This document shows positions 33,712 through 42,979 of a stretch of DNA of 64,000 nt, piece by piece. Location of the stretch: the NCBI RefSeq assembly GCF_041538065.1, contig NZ_JBGORW010000009.1:78788-142787 (forward strand), in the 5' to 3' direction. The stretch is from Leptotrichia hongkongensis. Its GTDB lineage: Bacteria; Fusobacteriota; Fusobacteriia; Fusobacteriales; Leptotrichiaceae. The position numbers were made by a program, and so were the translations under genes. Within the stretch, counting starts at the first letter, position 1; the number at the start of each line of letters is the position of its first letter. Under the pieces are notes generated by a model, which had not been told where the DNA came from, did not search any database, and saw only the letters and a list, made by a program, of their open reading frames with translations.

Positions 33712-34239
33712 ATGGAGAAAAAATCAAAAATAACTGCAATGCTATCTGTATTATTAGTTTCTGCTCCAACTACAGCTAAGAAAATCACAACATCAAACCT
33801 ACGTGACAATGCGATGAGAACAACTGCAATTGAAGTTGATGAAGCAAATATAGATAATATTGAAGCAGAAGCATCAAAAAATCAAAAAGAATCTGATATT
33901 GTTGTATTAGATGCAAATAAATTAAAATTTGATTTTAATAGTGCTACAATAAAAGATGAATACAATTCTGTACTAGAAAAACTTAAAAACTATATTGAGG
34001 CTAAAAATCACAAAATCTCAATTACTGGTTATACTGATTCTAAAGGAACTAAGGAATATAATAAAGAATTGTCACTACGAAGAGCTGAAAGTCTTGAAGA
34101 AAAATTAATCGAATTAGGACTCTCTCCTGATAAAATTGTTGAAACAAAAGGAAATGGAGATAATAATCCAGTAGCTTCAAATGATACAGAGGAAGGAAGA
34201 GCTGCGAATAGACGTATTGAAGTTCAATTTATAAATTAA
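33712..34239 (+). CDS. OmpA-domain peptidoglycan-associated protein
   Basis: A 175-residue protein. The N-terminus has a short hydrophobic export signal (about 6-22, MLSVLLVSAPTTAK), then an acidic linker to about 65. Residues about 68-174 form an OmpA C-terminal domain: FDFNSATIKDEY, ITGYTDSKGTKEYNKELSLRRAESL and NRRIEVQFIN. These bind meso-diaminopimelate in peptidoglycan. There is no beta-barrel and no lipobox, so it is a small soluble version. GAGG precedes ATG 33712; a terminator follows at about 34271-34309. Confidence 0.88.
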   Translation: MEKKSKITAMLSVLLVSAPTTAKKITTSNLRDNAMRTTAIEVDEANIDNIEAEASKNQKESDIVVLDANKLKFDFNSATIKDEYNSVLEKLKNYIEAKNHKISITGYTDSKGTKEYNKELSLRRAESLEEKLIELGLSPDKIVETKGNGDNNPVASNDTEEGRAANRRIEVQFIN

Positions 34240-34270
34240 AATTTGTATAAATTTTAAAATATATTGTAAT

Positions 34271-34309
34271 AAAAAGCCCAGTATTTTTACTCGGCTTTTT
34301 TATATTTCA
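34271..34309 (+). terminator. Terminator of the OmpA-domain gene
   Basis: AAAAGCCCAGT pairs with ACTCGGCTTTT around a short T-rich loop, followed by a T run. Confidence 0.7.
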
Positions 34310-34314
34310 TTATT

Positions 34315-35079
34315 TTAATTAATAGTCTTTTTTAGGTATTCAGATACTTCCTGTACTATTTTTTCGTCAGTTTCTAGAATTTCAAATTCACTAAACCCTT
34401 TTATTCCCATATTTATATCCTGTTTTTTATATTCCATGTCACTCTTTCTTACTTTTTTTCCAGAAAAATGAAAATTATTTGCACCTGTAAAATTTTTTAT
34501 TTCCCCAATATTTAAAATATTTAATCCTGCTCCAACAATTATTTCGATTTTATTTTTATTATCTTTATTTGAAAGCTCAATTAATTTTTTTAATAATTGT
34601 TTACCTTTTAGGCAATTTTCTTCCTGTCCTGATGTTAATATAGCCTTCACCCCTATTTTTTTTAATTCATCAAATGCCTCTACTGGATTTTTACATACAT
34701 CAAATGCCCTATGAAAAGTTACTGGAATATTTTGTGCTTCAGAAATAAAACTTTTCATATTTTCCAAATCTATTTCTCCTTCTTTAGTCAAAATTCCCAC
34801 AACTATCCCATCCGCTCCCATTTCTCTAAACATTCTTATTTCATTTTTTATAATTTCAATTTCATATTTAGAATACAAAAAATCACCAAATCTCGGTCTT
34901 ATCAATACATTTATTGGAATATTCACATTTTTACGCACTTCTTCAAATAAACTCTTTGTAGGTGTAGTTCCTCCAATTATCAAGTTGCTGCAAAGCTCCA
35001 GTCTTGTAGCTCCGCCTTTTTGAGCATTTATTGCAGATTCCACACTATCCACACATATTTCAAGAGTATACTTATTCAT
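34315..35079 (-). CDS. cutC: CutC family protein (copper homeostasis-like)
   Basis: A 254-residue TIM-barrel protein of the CutC family. Motifs are YTLEICVDSVESAINAQKGGATRLELCSNLIIGGTTP at the N-terminus, INVLIRPRFGDFLY, GADGIVVGILTKEGEID and TFHRAFDV. The family was linked to copper tolerance in E. coli, but its biochemical role is unclear. ATG 35079 is preferred because AGGAG lies nine bases upstream; the in-frame ATG at 35088 directly abuts that site. It is a single gene. Confidence 0.9.
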   Translation of the reverse strand: MNKYTLEICVDSVESAINAQKGGATRLELCSNLIIGGTTPTKSLFEEVRKNVNIPINVLIRPRFGDFLYSKYEIEIIKNEIRMFREMGADGIVVGILTKEGEIDLENMKSFISEAQNIPVTFHRAFDVCKNPVEAFDELKKIGVKAILTSGQEENCLKGKQLLKKLIELSNKDNKNKIEIIVGAGLNILNIGEIKNFTGANNFHFSGKKVRKSDMEYKKQDINMGIKGFSEFEILETDEKIVQEVSEYLKKTIN

Positions 35080-35177
35080 TTTTCTCATCTCCTATAGTTA
35101 CATAATATATAACAATTCTAATTTAAAATAAAAGGTTAAAATTATCTATAACCAATCTACTAATTTTTATATGCTTT

Positions 35178-35282
35178 TATAGTAAAACTTATTTAAAACC
35201 AAACTCAAAAGCTATGACTATTTTACTTAAACCTTAAATTTATATAATTTTAGCAGTTTAATTTAAAATAGGTTTGAGTATA
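35178..35282 (-). repeat. R1 MITE-like element, copy C (inverted)
   Basis: About 105 bp on the minus strand, starting TATAGTAAAAC on the plus strand and ending GGTTTGAGTATA. It is the only copy of the six in this orientation. It occupies the gap between lptD and cutC. Confidence 0.85.
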
Positions 35283-35333
35283 TTTTGACTTTTAAGCAGA
35301 TTGAATATAAATATTAAAATTTAAATATGAAAA

Positions 35334-35376
35334 AACATTAGAAAATACTAGTTTACCAATATTTCTAATGTTCACT
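35334..35376 (-). terminator. Terminator of lptD
   Basis: On the minus strand AACATTAGAAATATT pairs with AGTATTTTCTAATGTT (two mismatches) and ends in a T run, about 20 bases after the stop. Confidence 0.75.
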
Positions 35377-35391
35377 TCATTGTTTAATTCT

Positions 35392-38300
35392 TTATAATCC
35401 TGCTCCGAATTCAAATCCTTTTCCAGAATATTTAAACTGTGCATTCTTTTCTGGGAATGGTGTTACTCCAAATTTTAATGAAACTACTGGATAATAACCT
35501 AATTTTTTATTACTTGGCTTATCCCACTTCATTCCTGCTCCAATTTCCCATTCTACATTTTCAAATCTATGAGATAAAGTTGCCATTCCTAAAGTTATTT
35601 TGTTAACTTTTCTTGCATACCATGAACTTTCATAAATTTCAGGATCGGAAGCTTTTGAAGCTCCATTTTGTACATATTGAATTTTTCCTCCAACCCACCA
35701 TGGTTTATCAGGGTCATTCGAAAACATATATTTTCCTTCAAATTCATGTTTTCTAAAGTCAAATGTACTATTACGAGTTGCATTATTTCTATAAATTCTG
35801 TCAGGCCGTTCCATTATGAAAGCATATCTTACAAACATTTTTTCTAGATATCCTGCTTCCACTTTAAAGGTTAAGTCATTAATTCTGTTAAATCCTTTCA
35901 TTCCACTAGGATTAGCAGCATCAGAGCCGTCTATTTGCATATCCATTCCAATTTGGAAATATTTTTTATGACTTCTTAAATTTTGAAGTTTTGCATTAAA
36001 ATCATTTAAGCTAAATTTATTTTGACGATAATTTTCTTCTTCTACATAACTCTTGTATGCTTCTTCTTCCTCACTGCTCAAAAATAATCTATCATCACTA
36101 TTTACCAGAATTTTATCAATTGAATTTTTGTTGGCATTATTAATAGAAAATTCTTGCGTGTTTGAATTTCTTACCATATTTGTACTTTTTATCTGATTTT
36201 CAGTTGTCTCAATTTCAGCTTCTCTATTATTTTCTTTTTCTTTTTTCTCTAAATCAGCTGCATATCTTGGTTTTGCATTATTTTCATATTTATACAAAAA
36301 ACCAATTGTCGTATAGTCATTTCCACGAATATATCTGTCATCTGAAGTAATAATTGGAGTATTATTAAGATCTCTGTATATTTTTTTACCAAATCCAAAA
36401 TTTATTCTAAAATAGTGATCTGATTCAAATTTCTTATTTTTCATTTTTGAAGTATCGTAAACAAATCCCAATCTATGATAATTAGTTTTTAATTTTAATG
36501 CAGGCAATCCAAAAGTTGCCACATTTCCATAAATATCATTTGCTTTATTTACTGAATTTGTATATTCAAATCCCCATTCATTAAAGTTTACTCCAAAAGT
36601 TCTTTCCTTTAAAGATTCCTTATAAACTTTCTGATTCCATCCAAGACTTGTGTTATATGGAAATAACTGTTTATTTTTATCTGCGAATCTATATAAAAAA
36701 TTATCCCCAGCATCTGACACATATCCATATTGAATTTCTCTATTAAAATTCCTATCAGATTTAAAATCCTTAAATTCATAGTTTTCATTATTTTCAAAAT
36801 CAAAACTTACAAATCTTTTATTTGCAATATCAGCCTTAAAATAATTTCTAACATATCTATTCTTTAGCCAATCATCTTTAAAATGTCTATCGTCTCTCAT
36901 TGTCAAGTTATAATTAAATGTTACATTTCCAATTTGATATTTAAAATCATCTCTCAGTCCCAGTGCATTTGTTGGAACTTCTACAATGTCAAAGCCATCA
37001 TACATTGCTCCTCCAGCTGTTGTTCTTTGGAAAGTAACTGTTGCATCATTTGTAACTTTTACATCATATTTATTATTTTTTTTCGATGTATTATCAAATA
37101 ATGTAGTGTATAGTCTAGTGTCAAGAGTAAAAATTCGCATTGATGGACTTTGCTTTATAGCCTTCCCACTTGCATCTCTTGCAACTTTATAGCCAGTCTG
37201 TGAATCTAAATCTTCGACTTTTCGTCCATTTCTAAATTCAGGAACTCCTAAACTGCTATAATCACGATTTTCAAATGCTAAATTATAACCAATAAACGAA
37301 TTTTTTAATGGTATGTCGATTCTATCATTACCTACATTAAATCTTTGAGATTTATATTTTTCATAAAGTATTTTTTTAGGACGACGAATTATTTCATTAT
37401 CTTGATATATTTTATAAATTCTACTTTCATCAGTTGTTGCAGAATTTAAGAATAATGAATTATAATTTTCGTTATCACGTGTGTAATCATACTCGTATTC
37501 TTTTTTTCTTATATCAACTTGCTTTACTTGTGCACCGAAATAAAGAGTATTTGTCAAGTTTTGGTAACCTGTCTTAGGCTGGTATCCAAAGAAATCACTT
37601 TCTCTAAATGGATAATAGTTTCCAAAAGTTAATCCCCATTCTTTTCTTTTGTCATATGCAATATTCTGAACCCAGTGAACTGTGTTATCTTCACCTCGGT
37701 CACGCATTCCAAGAAGTTCTCCGTATTCATCCTTATCAGAATCTAGATAATCCAATTTTATTTTCGGTCCTCTAAAATCGATTTCATAACTTCTTTTTTT
37801 TCTATAAGAATTCAAATCTCCAATATATCCTGGATTAATATCACGAAAATCCTCATTGTCAATTGTTATTGCAACATTTGAATTACCATTTGTATATTTT
37901 ATGCTTCTATATAAATCAACATCTGTTTTTCGTGGATCTAAGTTATCATCTTCTACAATTTTGTCATTTATCTCCGTCAGGGCTTTAAGTGCATGCTTAT
38001 TTTGTGTCCAGTAATATTTTGCATTAAATTCACCATTTTGTCCAAGTTCCTGATTGATATTAAAATCCCAGAATCCAATATAGGTATATTTATCTACATA
38101 ATCTGTATAATCATCCTTTAATTCATTTCCATTAATAGCATACATAAGATTGGTTGTAATATTTTGATAATTTAGATTCCATATTCCGTAACCTGCATCA
38201 TAAAATTTTCTATCTTCCTTAGCTTTTTTTGGAGTATTTACAACCTTATGATTCCATTTGAAATCCCATTCTTTCCTATGATTTCCAATTGGAACTACAA

Positions 38301-39078
38301 ATCTGTTTACAAATATATTTCCTTTATTATTTCCCCAGAAAGCATAGTCATTTGAAAATTTTAATGCCAATTTTTTCTTTGTACTCAATTCAAAATCAAC
38401 AAATCCCTGTGCAAGAGGACCTAAATCATAGTCAAATCCCATAATTCCAAAAAATCCTCTATCACTATCCATTCCTATATATGGAAATAATGTAGCTCTT
38501 TGAGTTGATGGCTTTAATGATGTTACATAATATGGTAACTTAAACCAAGTTTTTCCACCCGCAAAAAGTCCAATATTTCTTGCAATCGCTTTTCTATTTG
38601 GATAAATCTCCAGCTCATCTGCATTTATTTTATAACTTGGATTTTCGTATGGACTTGTAGTAAACCATCCATTTTTTATAAAAATCAGCTTATTTCCTTC
38701 AGCTAATGTTTCTTCTCCACCAAAACGTAATTTCACATTTGAATCATAGCTTTCTGAATTAAATATTTTTGCTAATTTTGTATCCATATCAAAAATAAGA
38801 TTATCAGCTTTTATAATTTGGGAACCTTGAATAAATTCAACATTTCCAGAGCCTGAAAGAATATTTTTATTAGCAATTTTTCTTAATTTGTCTGCATTTA
38901 TTGTAAAATCTCCATATTTTACAGTAACATTACCTTCAGTATTTATTTCTTCTGTTTCTAGATTTATCGTAGATTTTTCTGTTTTTAGTTCTATTACTTC
39001 TCCATCAGCATTCAGCTTCCCAAAAAGTATAATATAAAACAGTAAAATAAACAATCCTTTATATCTCATTATTTTCAT
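35392..39078 (-). CDS. lptD: LPS-assembly protein LptD (OstA/Imp), long form
   Basis: A 1228-residue outer-membrane protein that inserts lipopolysaccharide into the outer leaflet. The signal peptide is about 1-25 (LFGKLNADG). An OstA/LptA-like beta-jellyroll domain covers about 30-165 (TEEINTEGNVTVKYGDFTINADKLR, GSGNVEF, ADNLIFDMDTKLA). It is followed by the barrel, starting near LPYYVTSLKPSTQRATLFPYIGMDSDRGFFG. E. coli LptD is about 780 residues; the extra length is in many Tyr/Asn/Lys-rich strands and a charged, probably disordered insert at about 965-1060 (KEKENNREAEIETTENQ). None of the usual paired LptD cysteines was noticed. It implies an LPS-bearing diderm. It is 104 bases from ktrA. 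Confidence 0.85.
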   Translation of the reverse strand: MKIMRYKGLFILLFYIILFGKLNADGEVIELKTEKSTINLETEEINTEGNVTVKYGDFTINADKLRKIANKNILSGSGNVEFIQGSQIIKADNLIFDMDTKLAKIFNSESYDSNVKLRFGGEETLAEGNKLIFIKNGWFTTSPYENPSYKINADELEIYPNRKAIARNIGLFAGGKTWFKLPYYVTSLKPSTQRATLFPYIGMDSDRGFFGIMGFDYDLGPLAQGFVDFELSTKKKLALKFSNDYAFWGNNKGNIFVNRFVVPIGNHRKEWDFKWNHKVVNTPKKAKEDRKFYDAGYGIWNLNYQNITTNLMYAINGNELKDDYTDYVDKYTYIGFWDFNINQELGQNGEFNAKYYWTQNKHALKALTEINDKIVEDDNLDPRKTDVDLYRSIKYTNGNSNVAITIDNEDFRDINPGYIGDLNSYRKKRSYEIDFRGPKIKLDYLDSDKDEYGELLGMRDRGEDNTVHWVQNIAYDKRKEWGLTFGNYYPFRESDFFGYQPKTGYQNLTNTLYFGAQVKQVDIRKKEYEYDYTRDNENYNSLFLNSATTDESRIYKIYQDNEIIRRPKKILYEKYKSQRFNVGNDRIDIPLKNSFIGYNLAFENRDYSSLGVPEFRNGRKVEDLDSQTGYKVARDASGKAIKQSPSMRIFTLDTRLYTTLFDNTSKKNNKYDVKVTNDATVTFQRTTAGGAMYDGFDIVEVPTNALGLRDDFKYQIGNVTFNYNLTMRDDRHFKDDWLKNRYVRNYFKADIANKRFVSFDFENNENYEFKDFKSDRNFNREIQYGYVSDAGDNFLYRFADKNKQLFPYNTSLGWNQKVYKESLKERTFGVNFNEWGFEYTNSVNKANDIYGNVATFGLPALKLKTNYHRLGFVYDTSKMKNKKFESDHYFRINFGFGKKIYRDLNNTPIITSDDRYIRGNDYTTIGFLYKYENNAKPRYAADLEKKEKENNREAEIETTENQIKSTNMVRNSNTQEFSINNANKNSIDKILVNSDDRLFLSSEEEEAYKSYVEEENYRQNKFSLNDFNAKLQNLRSHKKYFQIGMDMQIDGSDAANPSGMKGFNRINDLTFKVEAGYLEKMFVRYAFIMERPDRIYRNNATRNSTFDFRKHEFEGKYMFSNDPDKPWWVGGKIQYVQNGASKASDPEIYESSWYARKVNKITLGMATLSHRFENVEWEIGAGMKWDKPSNKKLGYYPVVSLKFGVTPFPEKNAQFKYSGKGFEFGAGL

Positions 39079-39182
39079 TTTTTCAACCTTTTATTTTTAA
39101 TTATATAATACCAAAATTATACCATACTTTTATGCTTATAACAATTTATTTTACATTTGAAAGGCTTTAATTAAGTTTTTTA

Positions 39183-39845
39183 CTACAAAACGTATTTTTT
39201 CCCAAATAACATCATTTTTTCTATATTTGCGATAACTAATAGTACATTATTTTCTCTTATTATAGTATTTGGAAGTGGCATAATATTTAGTTCCTTTTCA
39301 TCTTTTATCCCGATAATATTCATTTCATATTTATTTCTCAAATTTAATTCTATAAGATTTTTTCCATCAAAATCCTTTGGTGCTTTTATTTCAAACACTC
39401 TATATTTTTCTGAAAATTTAAAATGTTCTGTTATATTGGGCCTTATTACCCCAAGTGCTGTTTCCTTGGCCATCGTTTCTTCTGGATAAACAACGGAAGT
39501 TGCACCAATCTTTTTTAAAATTTTCCCCTGTAATTCATTTTTTGCCTTACAAATGATAGTTTTTATTCCCATTTCCTTTAAAATTACCGTAACAAATACA
39601 CTGGACTGGGTATTGTCTCCAATGCAGACAAAAGCAGTGTCAAAGTCATCATTTATTACTTTCTTGATTGAATTTTCGTCTGTCACATCCAATGTAATTG
39701 CATCACTTGCGATTTCATCATCAATTACCTTTTGTACACGATCCTCCCTTTGATCTATTGCCAGTACCATTTTACCATTTTCATATAATGTCTGAGTTAT
39801 ACCTCTACCAAATGTTCCAAGCCCAATTACTAAATATCCTGCCAT
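39183..39845 (-). CDS. ktrA: Potassium channel regulatory subunit KtrA (RCK domain)
   Basis: A 220-residue cytosolic regulator. Residues 1 to about 135 form an RCK/TrkA-N Rossmann domain with GLGTFGRG (8-15) and an acidic strand end at VLAIDQRE for nucleotide binding. The TrkA-C domain (about 145-220) binds c-di-AMP in related KtrA proteins. It is 14 bases downstream of ktrB, so the channel and its gate are made together. GAGGTG precedes ATG. Confidence 0.93.
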   Translation of the reverse strand: MAGYLVIGLGTFGRGITQTLYENGKMVLAIDQREDRVQKVIDDEIASDAITLDVTDENSIKKVINDDFDTAFVCIGDNTQSSVFVTVILKEMGIKTIICKAKNELQGKILKKIGATSVVYPEETMAKETALGVIRPNITEHFKFSEKYRVFEIKAPKDFDGKNLIELNLRNKYEMNIIGIKDEKELNIMPLPNTIIRENNVLLVIANIEKMMLFGKKYVL

Positions 39846-39859
39846 TTTTCACCTCTTCC

Positions 39860-41200
39860 TTATCCTATCAAAATGTCTTCCTTTGGATAAACATATCTTC
39901 CTTTTGGATTTTTCATTCTGGACAAGGCCAATGTTATTGTTAGTGGCCCGACTCGTCCAACAAACATCGTAATCATAATTAACAGTTTAGAAATGCTCGA
40001 TAATTGTGGCGTTAAATCCCGTGATAATCCCACCGTTCCAAAAGCAGATACCAGTTCAAATCCTAATTCTATAACTCTTATATCCTCCAGCCAAATTAAT
40101 AAAAATAATACTACAGCAACATACATAATTGATATAAAAACAATAACCATAGCTTTATTATATATTTTCCAGCTGATTCTTCTCTTGTTGTATTCCAGAT
40201 GTTCCTTATTTTTTATAGTTGTAACTATTCCAAAAAGTATCAATCCGGCTGTAGTAGTTTTTATTCCACCACCTGTTGAGCCAGGCGAGGCTCCAATAAA
40301 CATTAATACTACAAACAGAAAAACTGTAGGTTCCCGCAGTTCAGCTATGGAAATTGTATTAAATCCAGCCGTTCTTGTTGTTACACTTTGAAAAAATGCG
40401 GCTCCTATCTTTTCAAAAAAGGGCAATGTTCCTAATGTTTTATTGTTTGAATATTCTAGGATAAATGTTATAATTGTCCCAAATATTATTAGAAAAATTG
40501 ACATTTTTATAGCTATTCTTGTAGTAGTAGTAAGCCTTTTATCTTTTTTTAGAAAATATTGATAAATATTAAGAATTGCTGCAAAACCTATTCCGCCTAA
40601 AAAAATTAAGACAGGAATTACAGTGTTTATTATTATACTGTCTTTAAAATCACTTAAATTATTTGAAAATAATGCAAACCCGGCATTACAAAATGCGGAA
40701 ATAGAATGAAATATAGCATAATAAGCCGCTGTCTTATAATCAAATATTTTTATAAATTTTAAAAATAATATTGCAGCCCCGATAATTTCTATTATAAAAA
40801 CTGTAGTCAAAACTTTTTTTACAAATTTTTGTATTTCAAATGTTGTATTTGTGTTTATATCTTCCTGTATCAATTTTTTAGTAAAATACCCAACTTTTTT
40901 TGAAATCATTGTTACAACTATTGTTGAGAATGTGATAATTCCAATTCCGCCAAGCTGAATTAATACCATAATAACTGTTTTTCCAAATAAATTATAGACT
41001 TTGCTTACATCATTTACTGTAAGTCCCGTTACACAGACAGCTGACGTTGCTGTAAACATACCCTCAAGTAAATTTGTTTTTTGTCCATTTTCTATTGCAA
41101 TTGGCAAAGAAAGCAAAAAGCCGCCTATTAATATAATTATTATAAATGATACTAAGATTATGGTATAAGGGGAAATTTTCTTTCGTTTTACTAACATCAT
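39860..41200 (-). CDS. ktrB: Potassium uptake transmembrane subunit KtrB (TrkH family)
   Basis: A 446-residue membrane protein that forms the K+ path. Four pore-loop segments carry the selectivity glycines: SAVCVTGLTVND, SAFCNAGFALF, TRTAGFNTISI and SAFGTVGLSRD. The KtrB gating-loop region GASPGSTGGGIKTTTAG is clear. The length fits KtrB (about 450). The ribosome site is weak (AGGCG). It precedes ktrA in the probable operon der-AI-2E-marR-ktrB-ktrA. Confidence 0.94.
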   Translation of the reverse strand: MMLVKRKKISPYTIILVSFIIIILIGGFLLSLPIAIENGQKTNLLEGMFTATSAVCVTGLTVNDVSKVYNLFGKTVIMVLIQLGGIGIITFSTIVVTMISKKVGYFTKKLIQEDINTNTTFEIQKFVKKVLTTVFIIEIIGAAILFLKFIKIFDYKTAAYYAIFHSISAFCNAGFALFSNNLSDFKDSIIINTVIPVLIFLGGIGFAAILNIYQYFLKKDKRLTTTTRIAIKMSIFLIIFGTIITFILEYSNNKTLGTLPFFEKIGAAFFQSVTTRTAGFNTISIAELREPTVFLFVVLMFIGASPGSTGGGIKTTTAGLILFGIVTTIKNKEHLEYNKRRISWKIYNKAMVIVFISIMYVAVVLFLLIWLEDIRVIELGFELVSAFGTVGLSRDLTPQLSSISKLLIMITMFVGRVGPLTITLALSRMKNPKGRYVYPKEDILIG

Positions 41201-41241
41201 AATCGCCTAACTTTCTGTTTATATAAAATTATTTTTAATTT

Positions 41242-41727
41242 TTAAATAATCCAAAAATCAAAATCTTCACTTATCTGATCATATTTCTTATCTTTTCCTA
41301 ATATATCCGTAAATTCTTTAAAATCTTCTCCCATTCGTCTCAGATATTCTTCATTCCCTATAATTTCCTCTATTTTTTCAGAAATTCCATCCCATGCTTT
41401 ATAAATATCTGGTATTATTTTCAATCCTTCCTCCGTTATTTTTGAAAAAGAATTTTTTCCAGCTTTTTCTCTTTTAACATACCCTTTAGCAACCAGTTTA
41501 TCAACAAATCTCGTAACTGTTGAGGGAGCTATTGCTAATGTTTCTGATATTTGATTTACTGTAAGCCCTTTTTCTTCTTCTTTCAATATAATCATAAGAA
41601 ATCCATGTGTAGGATAAATATCCATTTTCTCAAATGATTCTTCTGCAATTTTATTAACCATTCTAAACATTTTTGAAATTGTAAAATATATACATTTTTG
41701 AATTTCTGATTTTCCTTTATTACTCAT
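41242..41727 (-). CDS. MarR family transcriptional regulator
   Basis: A 161-residue winged-helix regulator: a helical dimerisation segment at 1-45, helix-turn-helix LTVNQISETLAIAPSTVTRFVDKLVAKGYVKREKAG (about 55-92) and the wing FSKITEEGLKI. ATG 41727 is favoured over an in-frame GTG at 41736 because GAGG sits right at the GTG. It lies between an AI-2E family transporter and ktrB on one strand (gaps of 22 and 41 bases), so it may regulate this group. The ligand is unknown. Confidence 0.88.
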   Translation of the reverse strand: MSNKGKSEIQKCIYFTISKMFRMVNKIAEESFEKMDIYPTHGFLMIILKEEEKGLTVNQISETLAIAPSTVTRFVDKLVAKGYVKREKAGKNSFSKITEEGLKIIPDIYKAWDGISEKIEEIIGNEEYLRRMGEDFKEFTDILGKDKKYDQISEDFDFWII

Positions 41728-41749
41728 ATTCTTCACTTCCTCACTATTT

Positions 41750-42952
41750 TTATTTGTTATTTGCCATATATTTTTCCCAGCAAAACAGCCATGTCAGTTT
41801 AATAATTATATACACAGGAATAGCAACAAATGCCCCACCGATACCAAATAACGCTCCTCCAACAAGAACTACCAGAAGTGTAGTAATTGGGTGCATTTCT
41901 ACAGATTTTCCTGTCAGCCATGGTTTTACAATATTTGCTTCTATTGTTTGAACAATTGTAATCAGTACTACTATCAGGATTACCAGCTTAAATGATTTTG
42001 TAAAAGCATAAAGTATAGCAGGAATCAGTCCAATAAAAGGCCCAATAAATGGAATCACATTTCCAAAACCTATAATTACTGAAAAAAGCATGCTATAATC
42101 CATTTTCAAAAAATAAAATATTACAAATGATACAATTCCAACTATCATACTGTCAAGCGCTGTTACAAGTATATATTTTCCGATTGTCTCATCTATATTC
42201 TTTATAAGCACTATTAATTCTTCCCTGTCCATATTTCTCAAAATCCGCTTTACTCCATTTTCAATATTATCATAACTGAAAATAAGCATTATCGTAAAAA
42301 TTGGAGTCATAAACAGCAAGCTAAATGTACTGCTTATAAGAGAAAAACTAGAACTTAGAACATTCATAACATTGGAAACGATTACATCTTTTGAACTCAT
42401 AAGCGAACTTCGTAAATCAATATTATTGCTTTCAAGAAAACCAAAAAAGTTGTTTTGCAGTTTTTCCTGATTTTTTAATAAAAAATCTATAAGACTTGAT
42501 ATTTGTTTTGTAATTATTGGCACAATCGTCAAAACTATATAAAGAAAAATTATAAAAAATACTGATAATACTATTAAAATCGCAGTAGTTCGATTTAACT
42601 TGTATTTTTCTTTTTTATTTTTACTGGAAAGTTCATTGAACAATTTCATTTTTTTACTTCTTTCTTCATTGTCCACACCCATTTTTTCAATTTTTTCGAG
42701 TTCATCCAGTTTACTGTTCTTTATAAAATTTTCATTTTTATCTTTTTTACTAATCATATCAATAAAAGGCATTAGACAGTACACTATTACAAACGACAAA
42801 ATAAAGGGAAAAATGGTACTTGTAACCATTCGTATTGATTTTGCAAAATTATCATAAACCTTAAAAAATAATAAAAGTGCCCAAAGTGCTAAAACCACAA
42901 CAATTAGTACATTTCTTAGTTTTAATAATTTTTCTTCATCATAAAACTTCAT
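41750..42952 (-). CDS. AI-2E family transporter (PerM/TqsA-like)
   Basis: A 400-residue membrane protein with two N-terminal helices, a charged cytoplasmic loop (about 75-118, KKDKNENFIKN...KKEKYKLNR), two central helices and a C-terminal bundle. The family core GFGNVIPFIGPFIGLIPAILYAF and ITTLLVVLVGGALFGIGGAFVAIPVYIIIK is clear. Members export AI-2 or act as Na+/H+ or other permeases, so no substrate is assigned. AAGGAAG lies before ATG. It is 27 bases downstream of der and 22 upstream of the marR-type gene. Confidence 0.9.
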   Translation of the reverse strand: MKFYDEEKLLKLRNVLIVVVLALWALLLFFKVYDNFAKSIRMVTSTIFPFILSFVIVYCLMPFIDMISKKDKNENFIKNSKLDELEKIEKMGVDNEERSKKMKLFNELSSKNKKEKYKLNRTTAILIVLSVFFIIFLYIVLTIVPIITKQISSLIDFLLKNQEKLQNNFFGFLESNNIDLRSSLMSSKDVIVSNVMNVLSSSFSLISSTFSLLFMTPIFTIMLIFSYDNIENGVKRILRNMDREELIVLIKNIDETIGKYILVTALDSMIVGIVSFVIFYFLKMDYSMLFSVIIGFGNVIPFIGPFIGLIPAILYAFTKSFKLVILIVVLITIVQTIEANIVKPWLTGKSVEMHPITTLLVVLVGGALFGIGGAFVAIPVYIIIKLTWLFCWEKYMANNK

Positions 42953-42979
42953 TTGTTCTTCCTTTCTACTCGTTAATGT

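Noticed and set aside
40040..40060. TTCAAATCC-like string as a tRNA T-arm
   Set aside because: It is inside ktrB coding sequence and no cloverleaf partners are nearby.
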